Below, piece by piece: positions 1 through 9,200 of a stretch of 38,411 nucleotides of DNA. How positions within the stretch are numbered: position 1 is the stretch's first letter; every line of letters begins with the position of its first letter. The stretch is from Mageeibacillus sp. UBA1212 (GTDB lineage Bacteria; Bacillota; Clostridia; UBA1212): positions 108,448-146,858 of the forward strand of contig DBXM01000002.1 of assembly GCA_002309655.1 (NCBI GenBank). Reading direction: 5' to 3'. Below the pieces are notes generated by a model that saw only the letters and a list, made by a program, of their open reading frames with translations, was not told the origin of the DNA and did not search any database. The translations under genes were made by a program, and so were the position numbers.

Positions 1-948
1 GACCCGGTTTTCCTGGAAAAACTGGCGCGCTTTATGGAAGAGGCGGGGCGGAAATTTAACGGCGACCCGCGGATCGAACTCGTCGACGTCGGCACGTTCG
101 GCACCTGGGGCGAAGGCCACACCGGCAACGGCAGCGACATCGTCTACCCTTCCGAAGTCATCAAAAAGCACATCGACCTTCACGTCAAAAACTTCCCGGA
201 CAAGTTCGTCATCCTGAACGACGACCACATAAACCACCGCTGGAGCCGCGGACGTGAAGAGAATCTGGAGCTTATCGACTACGCGGCGGCGCTCGGTCTG
301 GGGCTCGACGACGACTCGGTGTGCGTGCGGTACTACGCCGAAAACTGCTGCTACAGCTCGCTCCGGACTCCCTGGCTTTTCGGTTACTTCTACCCTAACG
401 CGCCGGTTGTTCTGGAGTTCGAACACTATCAGAGCGTCGCACCCGAAATATTCAAGAACGGCTACCCGTTCCTCGAGGCGATGCAGCAGGCCCACACCAC
501 GTTCGCAGGTTTTCACGGCTACCCCCGCCCCTGGCTGAAGCGCGAACCCTGGTTCACCGAGTACGGCGCCAACCGCCTCGGCTACTGGCTTTTCCTCGAA
601 GGAGCCGACCTCCCGCCCCTGATGTCCGGCGTGAACAACCGCATCCGCCTGCACATAGCCAACCGCGGTTTCGCCGCGCCTTACAGGAAGTACCACCTGA
701 AGCTCCGCCTCACCGGAGGTTCCGGTTATTGCGAGGAGCTGCCTCTTCCCGACGTTGACTGCAGGCGCTGGAAGCCGGGTGAGATCACCGTGGAGAGCGC
801 CGCGATCCGCCCGCACGTCGCACCGGGAACGTACGTTTTGGAACTCGGCCTTTTCGAAGGCGCACGGCCGATCGAGCTTGCCATTAAAGAGAACGAGAAG
901 ACCGAAGACGGATACTACAGAATCGGAGAGATCGAAATCAGGGAATGA
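1..948 (+). CDS. DUF4832-type glycosidase-like protein, 5' end outside the window
   Basis: The reading frame is open from the first base of the window, so the true start lies upstream; an internal ATG at 34 is only the first visible Met. The visible part resembles the DUF4832 family, TIM-barrel proteins related to clan A glycosidases. The stretch GTFGTWGEGH about 25 residues after that Met matches the family pattern G-x-W-G-E and carries a plausible acidic residue. The last ~110 residues form a beta-sandwich-like tail with alternating hydrophobic strands, as is usual for DUF4832. No substrate can be read from the sequence, and no signal peptide can be seen because the N-terminus is missing. 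It is the only plus-strand gene and converges on the minus-strand signalling operon, with a shared terminator just downstream. Confidence 0.75.
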   Translation, partial: DPVFLEKLARFMEEAGRKFNGDPRIELVDVGTFGTWGEGHTGNGSDIVYPSEVIKKHIDLHVKNFPDKFVILNDDHINHRWSRGREENLELIDYAAALGLGLDDDSVCVRYYAENCCYSSLRTPWLFGYFYPNAPVVLEFEHYQSVAPEIFKNGYPFLEAMQQAHTTFAGFHGYPRPWLKREPWFTEYGANRLGYWLFLEGADLPPLMSGVNNRIRLHIANRGFAAPYRKYHLKLRLTGGSGYCEELPLPDVDCRRWKPGEITVESAAIRPHVAPGTYVLELGLFEGARPIELAIKENEKTEDGYYRIGEIEIRE

Positions 949-999
949 GGAATTGTCGTGTGCCTTGCGGCGCCGCAAATCCCGCGCTTAAATAAAACA

Positions 1000-1055
1000 A
1001 GAGGCTGTCCGGACCCCCGCTTTTAATAGCCGGGAATTCCTGCAGCCTCTTTTTT
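1000..1055. terminator. Bidirectional rho-independent terminator
   Basis: AGAGGCTG (1000-1007) pairs with CAGCCTCT (1043-1050) and is followed on the plus strand by a run of T. On the minus strand the hairpin is followed by TTGTTTTATTT. It lies between two convergent genes (stops at 948 and 1085) and can serve both. The loop of about 35 nt contains further short complementarity. Confidence 0.7.
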
Positions 1056-1084
1056 ATGTCCGTTTATTTCCGCGCCTGCCTGTT

Positions 1085-2704
1085 TTACAGTTTTTTCTTC
1101 ATGGTCAGGATGTTCTTCCCGCCTCTGTACTCGTAAAAAACGTCGTCCATGAGCTTTCCGGTCAGGAATATCCCAAGGCCGCCGACCTCCCGTTCCTCTA
1201 CAGGAAGCGTTACGTCGGGTTCCGCAGCCGCGAGGGGGTTGAAGGGCCTGCCGCCGTCCGTGAACGAAAGCGTGGCCTCGCTGTTATTCTCCGCCAGCTC
1301 GAACCGCACGGTTGCGTCACCCTTCCCGGGTGCATAGGCGTAGCTGGCGATGTTCACGAATATCTCCTCCGCCGCCAGATCGATCTGCATTTTCGTCCTT
1401 TCGGAGCAGCCCGCGGCGTCAAGCTTCGCGTTAATGAAGTCCAGCACCTTTTCCAGATTTTCCACGGCCGCCTCGACCTTCAGCACCGAAGGGTCCGCCG
1501 CCTCGCCGCATTCCACGTCGAAGAGCAGCGAGTCGACATGCCCCAGCAGTTCAATGAGCCTCGCCCTCCACAGCGCGCGTGTTTTCACGTCCTTTGTGTT
1601 GCCGGGATCAGAGTGGCGCTCCGACCATGAGAGCAGCTTCGCGTACGAAACGCAGCGCACCTTCTCCTCCACCGAATTTATGACGTTTTCGTCGTCCGTT
1701 CCCAGGTAGGCGGCAAGGCTCCGGCGCCAGAATTCATGCGCCACCTCCGCGCTGTACCCCTGAAATTCGCGAACGATCTCCGGGTCGTACTCGGAGTAGC
1801 CCACGTAGGCGTTGTACATGTGCACCAGCTCGAAAATCGGATGCCCAACCGACAGCGTGTCCATGTCGATCAGAAGGGCCTCGTCCCCCGCCATCAGAAT
1901 GTTCTTCGTGTGGCAGTCGCCGTGCACCATACGGTCCGTGTCGGGAATCTCCTCCACCATTTTCACGAGCTTTTCGCCGAGTCCGTCCGGAAGCGTATTC
2001 ACGATCTTCCTGATGGACGCCAGTTCCTTCTCTTTAATGTGCGGCAGCTTCCCCTCAGGCACTTTGATGGAGTGGATCTTTTTGAGAACGTCCACGTATT
2101 CTTTGACGCAGAAGTCCATTTTTTCGGGCTCTTCCGCCAGAATCTTCGAGAACGACCTCGCGTTCAGCAGCTCGAAAACCGACCCGTAGCTGTCGCCCAC
2201 GCGCACCACGTCGTACGAAATGGCCGTCGGCACGCCGAGAATGAGCGCCAGCCGCGCAACCTCACGTTCGTGCTTGATCTCCGCCAGCGCGTCCGCGTTT
2301 TTGTACGTCTTCACGACGATGTCGCCGCCGTACCGGTAGACCTTCCCGTTGTAGCCCTCGCCGATGACCTCGCAGCCGTCGACAGAGATCCGCCGGTAGG
2401 CCTTTTCGACCCGGAACAGGTCCGTGAAGCCGGTCATATCGAGAATCTCGTACACCTCCGGACTCGCGTTGACGACGTCCGTGACCGGGAACCGCTTTTT
2501 CAGGCGGAGCATCGCCCTGAGGCCCGCGCTTGAAATATAATCCACTTCGGCAACGTCGAGAATCACCTTCCCGGCGGCACGGCCGGAATCGGCGCAGCCC
2601 GTAAGAATTGCCTGAATTTCTTCTTCGGTTTTGGCGGCGTTGTCGGCGTCGATCCTGCCCCTGAGGGCGATAACGCACTCGCCGTTTTCAATCTCGTAAT
2701 CCAT
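1085..2704 (-). CDS. STAS + APH-like kinase + RsbW-type ATPase fusion protein
   Basis: This 539-residue protein has three modules. Residues 1-103 are a STAS (SpoIIAA-like) anti-sigma-antagonist domain with the phosphorylatable-serine motif DYISSAGL (S58/S59). Residues ~110-385 form an aminoglycoside-phosphotransferase-type small-molecule kinase, with VVKTYK, the catalytic loop HGDCHTKN (D263, N268) and the metal-binding LIDMD (D280), resembling the TIGR02172 group. Residues ~408-539 are an RsbW/SpoIIAB-like HATPase with an N-box (EEIFVNIASYAY, N451) and the GGLGIFL glycine motif. RsbW proteins phosphorylate STAS partners and sequester sigma factors, so this polypeptide carries both an antagonist and an anti-sigma kinase around a metabolite-kinase fold. 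An AGGGG ribosome-binding site sits 5 nt before the ATG. It is the last gene of the operon, 61 bp after the phosphatase gene. The kinase substrate and the sigma-factor partner are unknown, and no sigma factor lies in the window. Confidence 0.88.
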   Translation of the reverse strand: MDYEIENGECVIALRGRIDADNAAKTEEEIQAILTGCADSGRAAGKVILDVAEVDYISSAGLRAMLRLKKRFPVTDVVNASPEVYEILDMTGFTDLFRVEKAYRRISVDGCEVIGEGYNGKVYRYGGDIVVKTYKNADALAEIKHEREVARLALILGVPTAISYDVVRVGDSYGSVFELLNARSFSKILAEEPEKMDFCVKEYVDVLKKIHSIKVPEGKLPHIKEKELASIRKIVNTLPDGLGEKLVKMVEEIPDTDRMVHGDCHTKNILMAGDEALLIDMDTLSVGHPIFELVHMYNAYVGYSEYDPEIVREFQGYSAEVAHEFWRRSLAAYLGTDDENVINSVEEKVRCVSYAKLLSWSERHSDPGNTKDVKTRALWRARLIELLGHVDSLLFDVECGEAADPSVLKVEAAVENLEKVLDFINAKLDAAGCSERTKMQIDLAAEEIFVNIASYAYAPGKGDATVRFELAENNSEATLSFTDGGRPFNPLAAAEPDVTLPVEEREVGGLGIFLTGKLMDDVFYEYRGGKNILTMKKKL

Positions 2705-2765
2705 AAAAACCCCTAAAAATAGAATAAAAAGTGAAATATGAAATGCCGGTTGAATTTCTTACTCT

Positions 2766-4388
2766 TTATTCCACATTCCCCTTATATTCGCAGCACAGCA
2801 TCGTGATATCGTCAAACTGCTCGGCGCCCTTCACAAACCCGTCCACGGCGCCTCGCACCGTCTTCAGCACCTCCACCGGGCTGTCGCTGTCGCCCGAATC
2901 GAGGGCCGCCAGCATCCTTTCGGTGCCGAACATCTTCCCTTCCGCGTCGGCCGCCTCGGGCACGCCGTCAGTGTACAGGAACAGCTTCGAGCCCGGCTCC
3001 AGAAACAGTTCGTACTCCGTGTACTTCGAGCCTGACATGCCGCCCACCACAAAGCCGTGCTTGTCCTTCACGAGCTCGTACCTGCCCCCGGGCCGTTTCA
3101 GCACCGGGTATTCGTGGCCCGCGTTGGCGGCGGTGAGCCTGCCGGTAGAGATCTCGAGGATCCCGAGCCAGACCGTGACGAACATGTCCTCCTTGTTGCC
3201 GGAACAGATCAGGTTGTTCGCGTCCGTCAGCACCTTCGCGGGGCCGTTGCCGGTCATCGCGTTGTTGGCGAGAATAATCTTCGACGCCATCATGAACAGC
3301 GCCGCGGGAACGCCCTTCCCGGACACGTCGGCCATCACCATGCACAGGTGGTCATCGTCCACCAGGAAGAAGTCGTAGAAGTCGCCGCCCACTTCCTTGG
3401 CCGGATCCATCGTGGCGTAGATGTCGAATTCACGCCTGTCCGGGAACGGCGGGTAGATGTTCGGCAGCATGTCCGCCTGGATTCTTGTGGCCAGCGACAG
3501 CTCGGTGCTGATGCGTTCCCTCTCCGCCGTGATCCTGGTCATGTTGTCGACGTAGTCTTTAATCTGCTCCTCCATCGCGTCGATGGAGCCCGCCAGCCGG
3601 CCGATCTCGTCCCTGGTTTTAATGGTCTCCGCCAGTTTTTTCTCCGCCGGCACGTTTTCCTTCGAGAAGCGGTCCGCCTCCTGCGAGATTTGATTCAGCG
3701 GCTTCAGCAGCACGTAGTGAAGGTAGAGGCTCTGTCCCACGGTCACCAGCAGCGCCAGCGCAATGAACGTGACGAAGATTTTCGTGAGATAGGTTCTCCT
3801 GACCTTCGCGAGCTCGTCCATCTGCCTCTGCACGCAGAGAATGCCGTGAACGTTCCCGTCCCGGTCCTTCAGCCCGATCATGGCGGTAATGTGGTTGCCG
3901 GTGTCGCTGGAGCCCTTGTCCCTGACCACGACCTCCTCTTCGGACTCGCCGTTGTACAGCTTCGCGTACTTTTCGCGGTACTCGTCGTTGGATGTGTCGC
4001 GGACGTAACCGAACTCAAACAGCGTGTACTCGCTGTCGCGGTTTATAGTCGAGAAAATGAACGTGATCTTCGAGTAGTCCACCCGGTCCGCCTGGATCAC
4101 GTAGATGAACATGGAACCCGACGAATTGCACAGGGCGTCCAGCTCGCGCCAGGTCTCCGCATACTCCTCTGTGGTACCCCCGGTCTCCACGTACTCCTCG
4201 ATTCGGCTGCCGTTCACGATTTTTTCCGCCGCTCTGGCGGTAATGAAGGCGCCGTCGGAGTACTGCTCCAGAAGCGCGTTCGTGAAGCTCCTGTAGCCGA
4301 TGATGCCGACCACCGCCGAGAACACGACCAGCAGCAGCACCATTCCCGTTATGCTTTTTACGGCTATGTGTCGTTTTATCTTTTTCAT
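2766..4388 (-). CDS. Membrane PP2C-type (RsbU/SpoIIE-like) phosphatase with HAMP domain
   Basis: A 540-residue sensor phosphatase expected to dephosphorylate STAS antagonists. It has a transmembrane helix at ~12-32, an extracytoplasmic sensor region at ~33-203, a second transmembrane helix at ~204-226, a HAMP linker at ~227-280, a short coiled coil and a C-terminal SpoIIE/PP2C domain at ~315-537. Metal-binding acidic motifs are visible: EVGGDFYD (D336), MADVSGKG (D354), LYTDGVPEA and FDDITML near the end. The start is supported by GGGAGG 7 nt upstream. It lies between the stand-alone STAS gene and the STAS/kinase/ATPase fusion, so its natural substrates are probably the phosphorylated serines of those two proteins. 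The sensor domain resembles a cache-like fold only by its layout; its ligand cannot be predicted. Confidence 0.92.
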   Translation of the reverse strand: MKKIKRHIAVKSITGMVLLLVVFSAVVGIIGYRSFTNALLEQYSDGAFITARAAEKIVNGSRIEEYVETGGTTEEYAETWRELDALCNSSGSMFIYVIQADRVDYSKITFIFSTINRDSEYTLFEFGYVRDTSNDEYREKYAKLYNGESEEEVVVRDKGSSDTGNHITAMIGLKDRDGNVHGILCVQRQMDELAKVRRTYLTKIFVTFIALALLVTVGQSLYLHYVLLKPLNQISQEADRFSKENVPAEKKLAETIKTRDEIGRLAGSIDAMEEQIKDYVDNMTRITAERERISTELSLATRIQADMLPNIYPPFPDRREFDIYATMDPAKEVGGDFYDFFLVDDDHLCMVMADVSGKGVPAALFMMASKIILANNAMTGNGPAKVLTDANNLICSGNKEDMFVTVWLGILEISTGRLTAANAGHEYPVLKRPGGRYELVKDKHGFVVGGMSGSKYTEYELFLEPGSKLFLYTDGVPEAADAEGKMFGTERMLAALDSGDSDSPVEVLKTVRGAVDGFVKGAEQFDDITMLCCEYKGNVE

Positions 4389-4429
4389 AGAACGGCCTCC
4401 CGCGGCTCTTTATCCGCGCTGCACGCGGC

Positions 4430-4729
4430 TCACTCGACTGTCAGAAAATCCGAAAAACCGGTTACGTCGAACACCTGCATGACGTCGGCGCTGACGTTAG
4501 TAAGCTTCATCGAGCCCCGTTCCGCCATTTTCTTCTGCGCTCTCAGAAGCACGCGAAGTCCCGCGGACGAGATGTAATTGACGCCCGCAAAGTCTATCAC
4601 CAGCTCGGTGATGCCGGGAATGACGCCGCAGATCTCGTTCTCGAGTTCCGGCGCCGTGACCGTGTCGATCCTTCCCTCCGCCGCGATGACGGCTTTTCCG
4701 TTTTCAACTGTTCTGCTCAGGTAAAGCAT
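4430..4729 (-). CDS. Stand-alone STAS-domain anti-sigma-factor antagonist (SpoIIAA/RsbV-like)
   Basis: A 99-residue single-domain STAS protein with the conserved phosphoserine motif NYISSAGL followed by the amphipathic helix RVLLRAQKKM. In this family the unphosphorylated protein binds and frees the anti-sigma kinase; phosphorylation by the RsbW partner turns it off and a PP2C phosphatase turns it back on. The start is set by a perfect AGGAGG (4737-4742, minus strand) 7 nt before the ATG at 4729. A longer frame beginning at 4750 would place the ribosome-binding site inside the coding sequence and is rejected. It lies 41 bp upstream of the PP2C phosphatase and 42 bp downstream of the dehydrogenase, in one operon with both. 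Confidence 0.93.
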   Translation of the reverse strand: MLYLSRTVENGKAVIAAEGRIDTVTAPELENEICGVIPGITELVIDFAGVNYISSAGLRVLLRAQKKMAERGSMKLTNVSADVMQVFDVTGFSDFLTVE

Positions 4730-4771
4730 TCTTTTTCCTCCTGTCGTCACTCCAAGATCCGGAGTTTCTTG

Positions 4772-5584
4772 TCACTTCGCCTCGTTGATCGGCTCTATTT
4801 CGTTCTCCGTGCCGTCAAGCCGGTTCACGCGCACCAGCCAGTCGCTGAGAGATGGACTGATCGCGTCCGCCCAGGTCAGCAGGTGGCACGAGAACGAAGG
4901 CACCATGATCTCCTTCTTTTTCTTAACCACCGACTTCACGACGGCCTTCGCCACCATATCCGGGTCGCCCTTCGGGGTTATCTTCGGGCAGTCAACGTGG
5001 GCGATCTGCGGCGTGTCCATGCGGCTCGGGTAGATGATTCCGACGTGAACGCCGCTGCCCCTGAGCTCCTGCCTGAGCACCTGGAAGAAGCCGTTCATCG
5101 CGAATTTCGCACCGACGTAAGCCGCGTCCGGGGGAACGCCCTTCTTGCCGTCCATGGAGCACGTGGTCACGATCGAGCCGCTCTTTTTCTCCAAAAAATA
5201 GGGCAAAACCGCATACACGCAGTTGAGGCACCCGAAGTAGTCGACCTCCATGATCTTCCTGATCTGGTCCATGCGGAGGTCCTTCGCGGGGCACCGTAGA
5301 TAGATGCCGGCGTTGCAGTGAAAAACGTCCAGCCCGCCGAGTTCGTCGATGGCCTTTTGAACCGCCGCTTTAATGCCCTCCGCGTCGGTGATGTCCGCCT
5401 CGATCTCCACGGCCTTCCTGCCCAGCGCCCTGATTTCCTCCGCCACCTCGTGAATCCTCTCGCGGTTCCTGGCGATCAGCGCCACGTCCGCCCCTTCCTT
5501 AGCCATGCGGATGGCGGTGGCCCTGCCTATTCCGCTGGACGCGCCTGTCACGGCGACTTTTTTGCCTGTCAGTTTCTGCTTCAT
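4772..5584 (-). CDS. Short-chain dehydrogenase/reductase (SDR)
   Basis: A 270-residue classical SDR with all the hallmarks: cofactor-binding TGASSGIG (residues 13-20), NAG (91-93), and the catalytic triad Ser143, Tyr156 and Lys160 (YVGAK). These are NAD(P)-dependent Rossmann-fold oxidoreductases. The length is typical, with a basic and hydrophobic C-terminal extension that may touch the membrane. The substrate cannot be predicted. CGGAG 7 nt upstream of the ATG supports the start. It is the first gene after the promoter at 5685-5713 and is followed within 42 bp by the STAS gene. It could therefore be an output or stress enzyme co-transcribed with the partner-switching proteins; a functional link is inferred only from position. 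Confidence 0.93.
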   Translation of the reverse strand: MKQKLTGKKVAVTGASSGIGRATAIRMAKEGADVALIARNRERIHEVAEEIRALGRKAVEIEADITDAEGIKAAVQKAIDELGGLDVFHCNAGIYLRCPAKDLRMDQIRKIMEVDYFGCLNCVYAVLPYFLEKKSGSIVTTCSMDGKKGVPPDAAYVGAKFAMNGFFQVLRQELRGSGVHVGIIYPSRMDTPQIAHVDCPKITPKGDPDMVAKAVVKSVVKKKKEIMVPSFSCHLLTWADAISPSLSDWLVRVNRLDGTENEIEPINEAK

Positions 5585-5684
5585 GTTTTTACTCCGTTAT
5601 TAATTGTCCCTTCGCGAACCGCCGCGCAGTCAGTTATTCGCCGATTGCGTAAAGAGCATTAAAGCAGCGCTTCCTTACGACTGT

Positions 5685-5713
5685 ATTAAAGCATTTACAG
5701 GTGGTAATGTCAA
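5685..5713 (-). promoter_or_regulatory. Sigma-A promoter of the SDR/STAS/PP2C/fusion operon
   Basis: Read on the minus strand, TTGACA (5708-5713) is followed after 17 nt by TTTAAT (5685-5690), a perfect -35 and a 5/6 match -10. The predicted start of transcription is near 5678, giving a leader of about 95 nt before the SDR start at 5584. Confidence 0.7.
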
Positions 5714-5728
5714 GAAAACATCGGGAAT

Positions 5729-5748
5729 GTGAGATAATGTGAGATAAT
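5729..5748 (-). promoter_or_regulatory. Two perfect 10-bp direct repeats upstream of the operon promoter
   Basis: GTGAGATAAT occurs twice head to tail (5729-5738 and 5739-5748); on the minus strand it reads ATTATCTCAC twice. The block begins about 15 bp upstream of the -35 box at 5708-5713. One helical turn of spacing at this position suits binding of an activator or repressor, but no protein can be assigned. Confidence 0.4.
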
Positions 5749-5939
5749 TCCGGGATGCGGGAATGATTCGTGAATTCCGGACTCCTCCCAGGCGCGCGGA
5801 AACGCGTCAAAAACCGCTTCACGCAAAAAACATAAGATTACTCTCCCATTTTCCGGAAATGCCCGCAAATGCGCTTAAAACGCGTCTAACGGCCATTCCC
5901 GGCTTAAAGAAGCGCCTTAACCTGTCCTGCATTCAAAAA
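5749..5939. other. Intergenic stretch without recognised genes
   Basis: This lies between the regulatory repeats of the signalling operon and the terminator of the adhesin/peptide operon. Short frames exist on both strands, but none has a ribosome-binding site or a protein-like composition. I see nothing further in it. Confidence 0.5.
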
Positions 5940-5979
5940 CGGCTCCGCCCTTCCCCGATTAAAGGTTCAGGCGGAGCCG
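5940..5979 (-). terminator. Rho-independent terminator of the adhesin and small-peptide genes
   Basis: A perfect 10-bp stem, CGGCTCCGCC (5940-5949) with GGCGGAGCCG (5970-5979), encloses a 20-nt loop. On the minus strand it is followed by TTTTTGAAT. It lies about 88 nt after the stop of the 32-codon gene and closes that transcription unit. Confidence 0.82.
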
Positions 5980-6066
5980 CTAACCAATCAGACTATCGTC
6001 TCTCGGGAAATGTGCAGCGGAGAGCAAATCGCATCTCCCGTTCCACATTCCTCATTCTTCATTTCA

Positions 6067-6165
6067 TTAATCAGTCCACTCGGTGTCCGTGTCGTTGCTG
6101 GTGGTGAGCACGTCCTCGCAGACAAGCTCAACGACTTCGATTTCAGCAGGTTCAAATTTCTTCAT
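6067..6165 (-). CDS. 32-residue peptide gene with strong ribosome-binding site
   Basis: A short gene between the adhesin stop (6203) and the terminator (5940-5979). On the minus strand a perfect AAGGAGG (6174-6180) sits 8 nt before the ATG at 6165, and the frame ends in TAA at 6067. The peptide begins MKKFEPAEIEVVELVCEDVL, continues with a Thr/Ser/Asn/Asp-rich stretch and ends EWTD. It is acidic, has no signal peptide and has a single Cys (residue 16). The layout (short Lys start, Val/Glu-rich middle, 'EDV(L/I)TTS' motif, polar tail) recalls short unnamed peptides I associate with clostridial genomes. It could be a modified-peptide precursor or a small regulator; the function is unknown. The 37-nt spacing implies co-transcription with the adhesin. 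Confidence 0.72.
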   Translation of the reverse strand: MKKFEPAEIEVVELVCEDVLTTSNDTDTEWTD

Positions 6166-6202
6166 AGTATGATCCTCCTTTGTCAAACGTCAGTTCCGGG
6201 CG

Positions 6203-9200
6203 TCAATCTACATACGCGTACGCATACGCATATTTGTAGTAGTTGTACAGCGCCGCCGCCAGATTGAGAGCGTCGTCACCGGAAGCGCTATTGTTCAGCA
6301 CAGACCTCACGAACGCCAGCGGGGCAACGTCAACTGTGAAAATGCCGCCGCAATCGCCGGAAATCTGAATTGTGTTGCCAAGCTGAAGCGCGGTGATGCC
6401 TTTGATCTTGATTATGTAGCTGCCATCTTCCTGGGCTTCGGCAAAATATTCGTCGGTGGCAGTCAACGCGAAAGCCTCCAGTTCCGTTCCTGCCGCCAAC
6501 GCTTCCTCTGTCAACGTAAATCTCACGCTGAGCGCGGTCTCGGAGTCGAGGGACAGACGCATCATAGCTTTTTCGACGCCTGAGTTGCCCTTGTCAAGAT
6601 CGAGAGTGTAGCCGTCGACCAGTTCCGCAATCGTTTCGAAGTCGAACTCATCCGTGTAGTAGGTGCCCATCTCTTCGTACTTGCCTTCCGGAATGTTGTG
6701 AAGCCCGGTCAGGTAGATCTGCGCGTAGTGGCCGTAATCGGCAATCGCCATCACGAGATCCACGGTCTGCTCGGAGAACTGATCCGAATACTTCTCCACG
6801 TAGTCGATGTATTCCTGCACGGAGTATTCGTCGGAAATATCACTGTCATCACCGTAGTAGAAGTCCGCGTAGATCATTTCCGCCATCTGCAGCGAGTTGA
6901 CGTAGCACGTGAACTCGTAGTTTCCGTCAGAATTGATTTCCGCTTCAGTCGTGTCAACAAGGTATTCATCGTCGCCCACCGCGAAGTACATGAAGCTGCC
7001 TTCTATTTCTTCCGTGGAGAGGCCCGAGAGGTCCATCACGAACTTGACGCCGATCTGTCCGCTGAGTATCAGCTTGTGGCTCTTGAAGAACGGTACGGCC
7101 GGTGCAACGACTGTGTAGTTTGCTTTCACCGTGGCATCGCCTAAAGTCACCGCGACCTCGTAGACGCCGCCTTCGGTCGGGGCTTCATTCGAGGGACCGT
7201 ATTCGGTTAAGTTAACTCCGGTGTACGTAAACACAGGCACGTCCGGAATGACGTTGGGATCGTAGCCGGTCAGAGTCGCCTCGTATTCACCGTTCGCCGT
7301 GTCAGGTGTGTGGAGGTACATCGGGATACCTTCGGGAAGGTTGCACCCTTCGACGCCGCAGTAAGCGATAATCGTGTCGTCGTCAGCCACGTATGTGAAG
7401 TCGCCGTGAACGTGGCTCGAAATGCACACGTCGTCGAGATTCACGCGGAACAAATCCGTGCAGTCGTAGTGGCGGAACGCGATAAACTTGACCTTGCCGG
7501 CATATGCGCTGAGATCCAGTTCGTCAGCCAGATACCTGTCATCGGCAATAAAGTCTTCAAGTTTTGTCATTGACGAAACGTCGGGGCTGTCTCCTATGTA
7601 AACGCCGACCTTGTCACCCGGGTAGGAGGGATCCTGGGCCAGTATCCAGAACGAAATATGTCCGTTCTCGGGAATGAGAACCGGAGGCATTATCGCCCAG
7701 TTGTCCGGATAAAGAGCAGTGCTGTAATAAGAAGCGGAAGTCAGTACGTTCGGAGCGGAGTGCTCTTTGCCGCCGCCGTTCTCTGCGTCATACAGATACC
7801 ATCCGTATCCGTCTCCGTCATCGTCGATAAGCATCCAGAATTCAAGAGGATCCTCGCCGTCGAAGTTCTCAAAGAACTCTCCGTTGTAAGCCAGATAGAA
7901 TGTCCAGGACGGATCCGTGAAGGTTCTGCCGAGATAGTATTCCGAATCGGGGAAAGTCACGACAAACTTATATATGCCCGGCAATACAGCGGATTCGCTC
8001 GGCGTTTTACCCAGGTAAAACGTAACCACCGGCGTGCCTATAAGGTCTTTGTATTCGTCTTTAACTGTGACGGTAACGCTTGATGCGAAATCGGTGGCGC
8101 CGTCGGAGACGTTAATCTTGTCCGGAAGGGTGACTTCAAACATATCCTCTTTGACAAAAGGAATATCGGATGCGAGAAGTTCAACGTCGTCGAGTCCGAC
8201 GCCGTAACCGTAGTGCTGCGTGGCGAAGAATCCGAACTGAACGCCTTCAACACACGCCTCCGCGGGAACCGGGAGCGCGACCATTGTCCACTCCTCGTGA
8301 TTTTCCTCAGTGGAGAACAGTTCAACCCATTCCCCGCCGTTTATTCTGTATGCAACGCCGAACGCGTCCGTATCGGGCGAGTATATCCTGTTGATGAACC
8401 AGAAGTCCAATTCGGCCTCTACTACTTCGCTGGCGTCGACTTCCGGAGATATCAGCCATGTCGTATAGCTGGTATAAGAAGCCGAAACAACCCGCGCGTT
8501 ATACTCACCGCTGTGTGCGCCTGTAGCCGAGTAGTTATCGCCGGTTCCGATACTCCACTTAAAACTGTCCGCTTCCTGTTCAATGCTCCATCCGACAGGT
8601 AATTTCCCGCATTCAAATCCTTCCTTCAGCACCGAGCTGTCAATCCACTGCGCATACAGTACGGTATCCGAAAACATCGTGATTGCGTCGCCGGGGACGT
8701 AATACTCGCCCTCGCCGTCTGCATCTGTATTCCATCCGTTAAAACGCATTCCCGGAGGCGGAGTGAATCCGTTCTGTGCCGCAACAGCTGCCGAACCGCA
8801 GGGAACCGTCTGCGATGGCATCTCGCCGCTTCCGCTGTTTGCGTTATAAGACAGGACTCTTTCCGATCCGTCTGTCCGAATAATACTCACGTCGTCAAGT
8901 GCCAGGCCGTAGCCGTAGCCGTCGACCATGACAAAAGCGAACTGCACATTCGAAGTCGTGGCACCCGCAGGAAGGACTTCGGAATACATCGTCCATTGAG
9001 TCGTATCTCCGTCACTTATAAAGAGTTCTGTCCACAATCCGTCACCGACACGGTAATAAACCTCGAGTTGATCAAGGTCACCCTGCCACATGCGGTTGAT
9101 ATACCAGAAATTCAGAATAGCGACTTCTCCTTCGTCGAGCGTCAGATCAAGCGACGGCGTAATGAGCCAAGTCGTGTCATCATTCTTTTTGTGAAATGCC

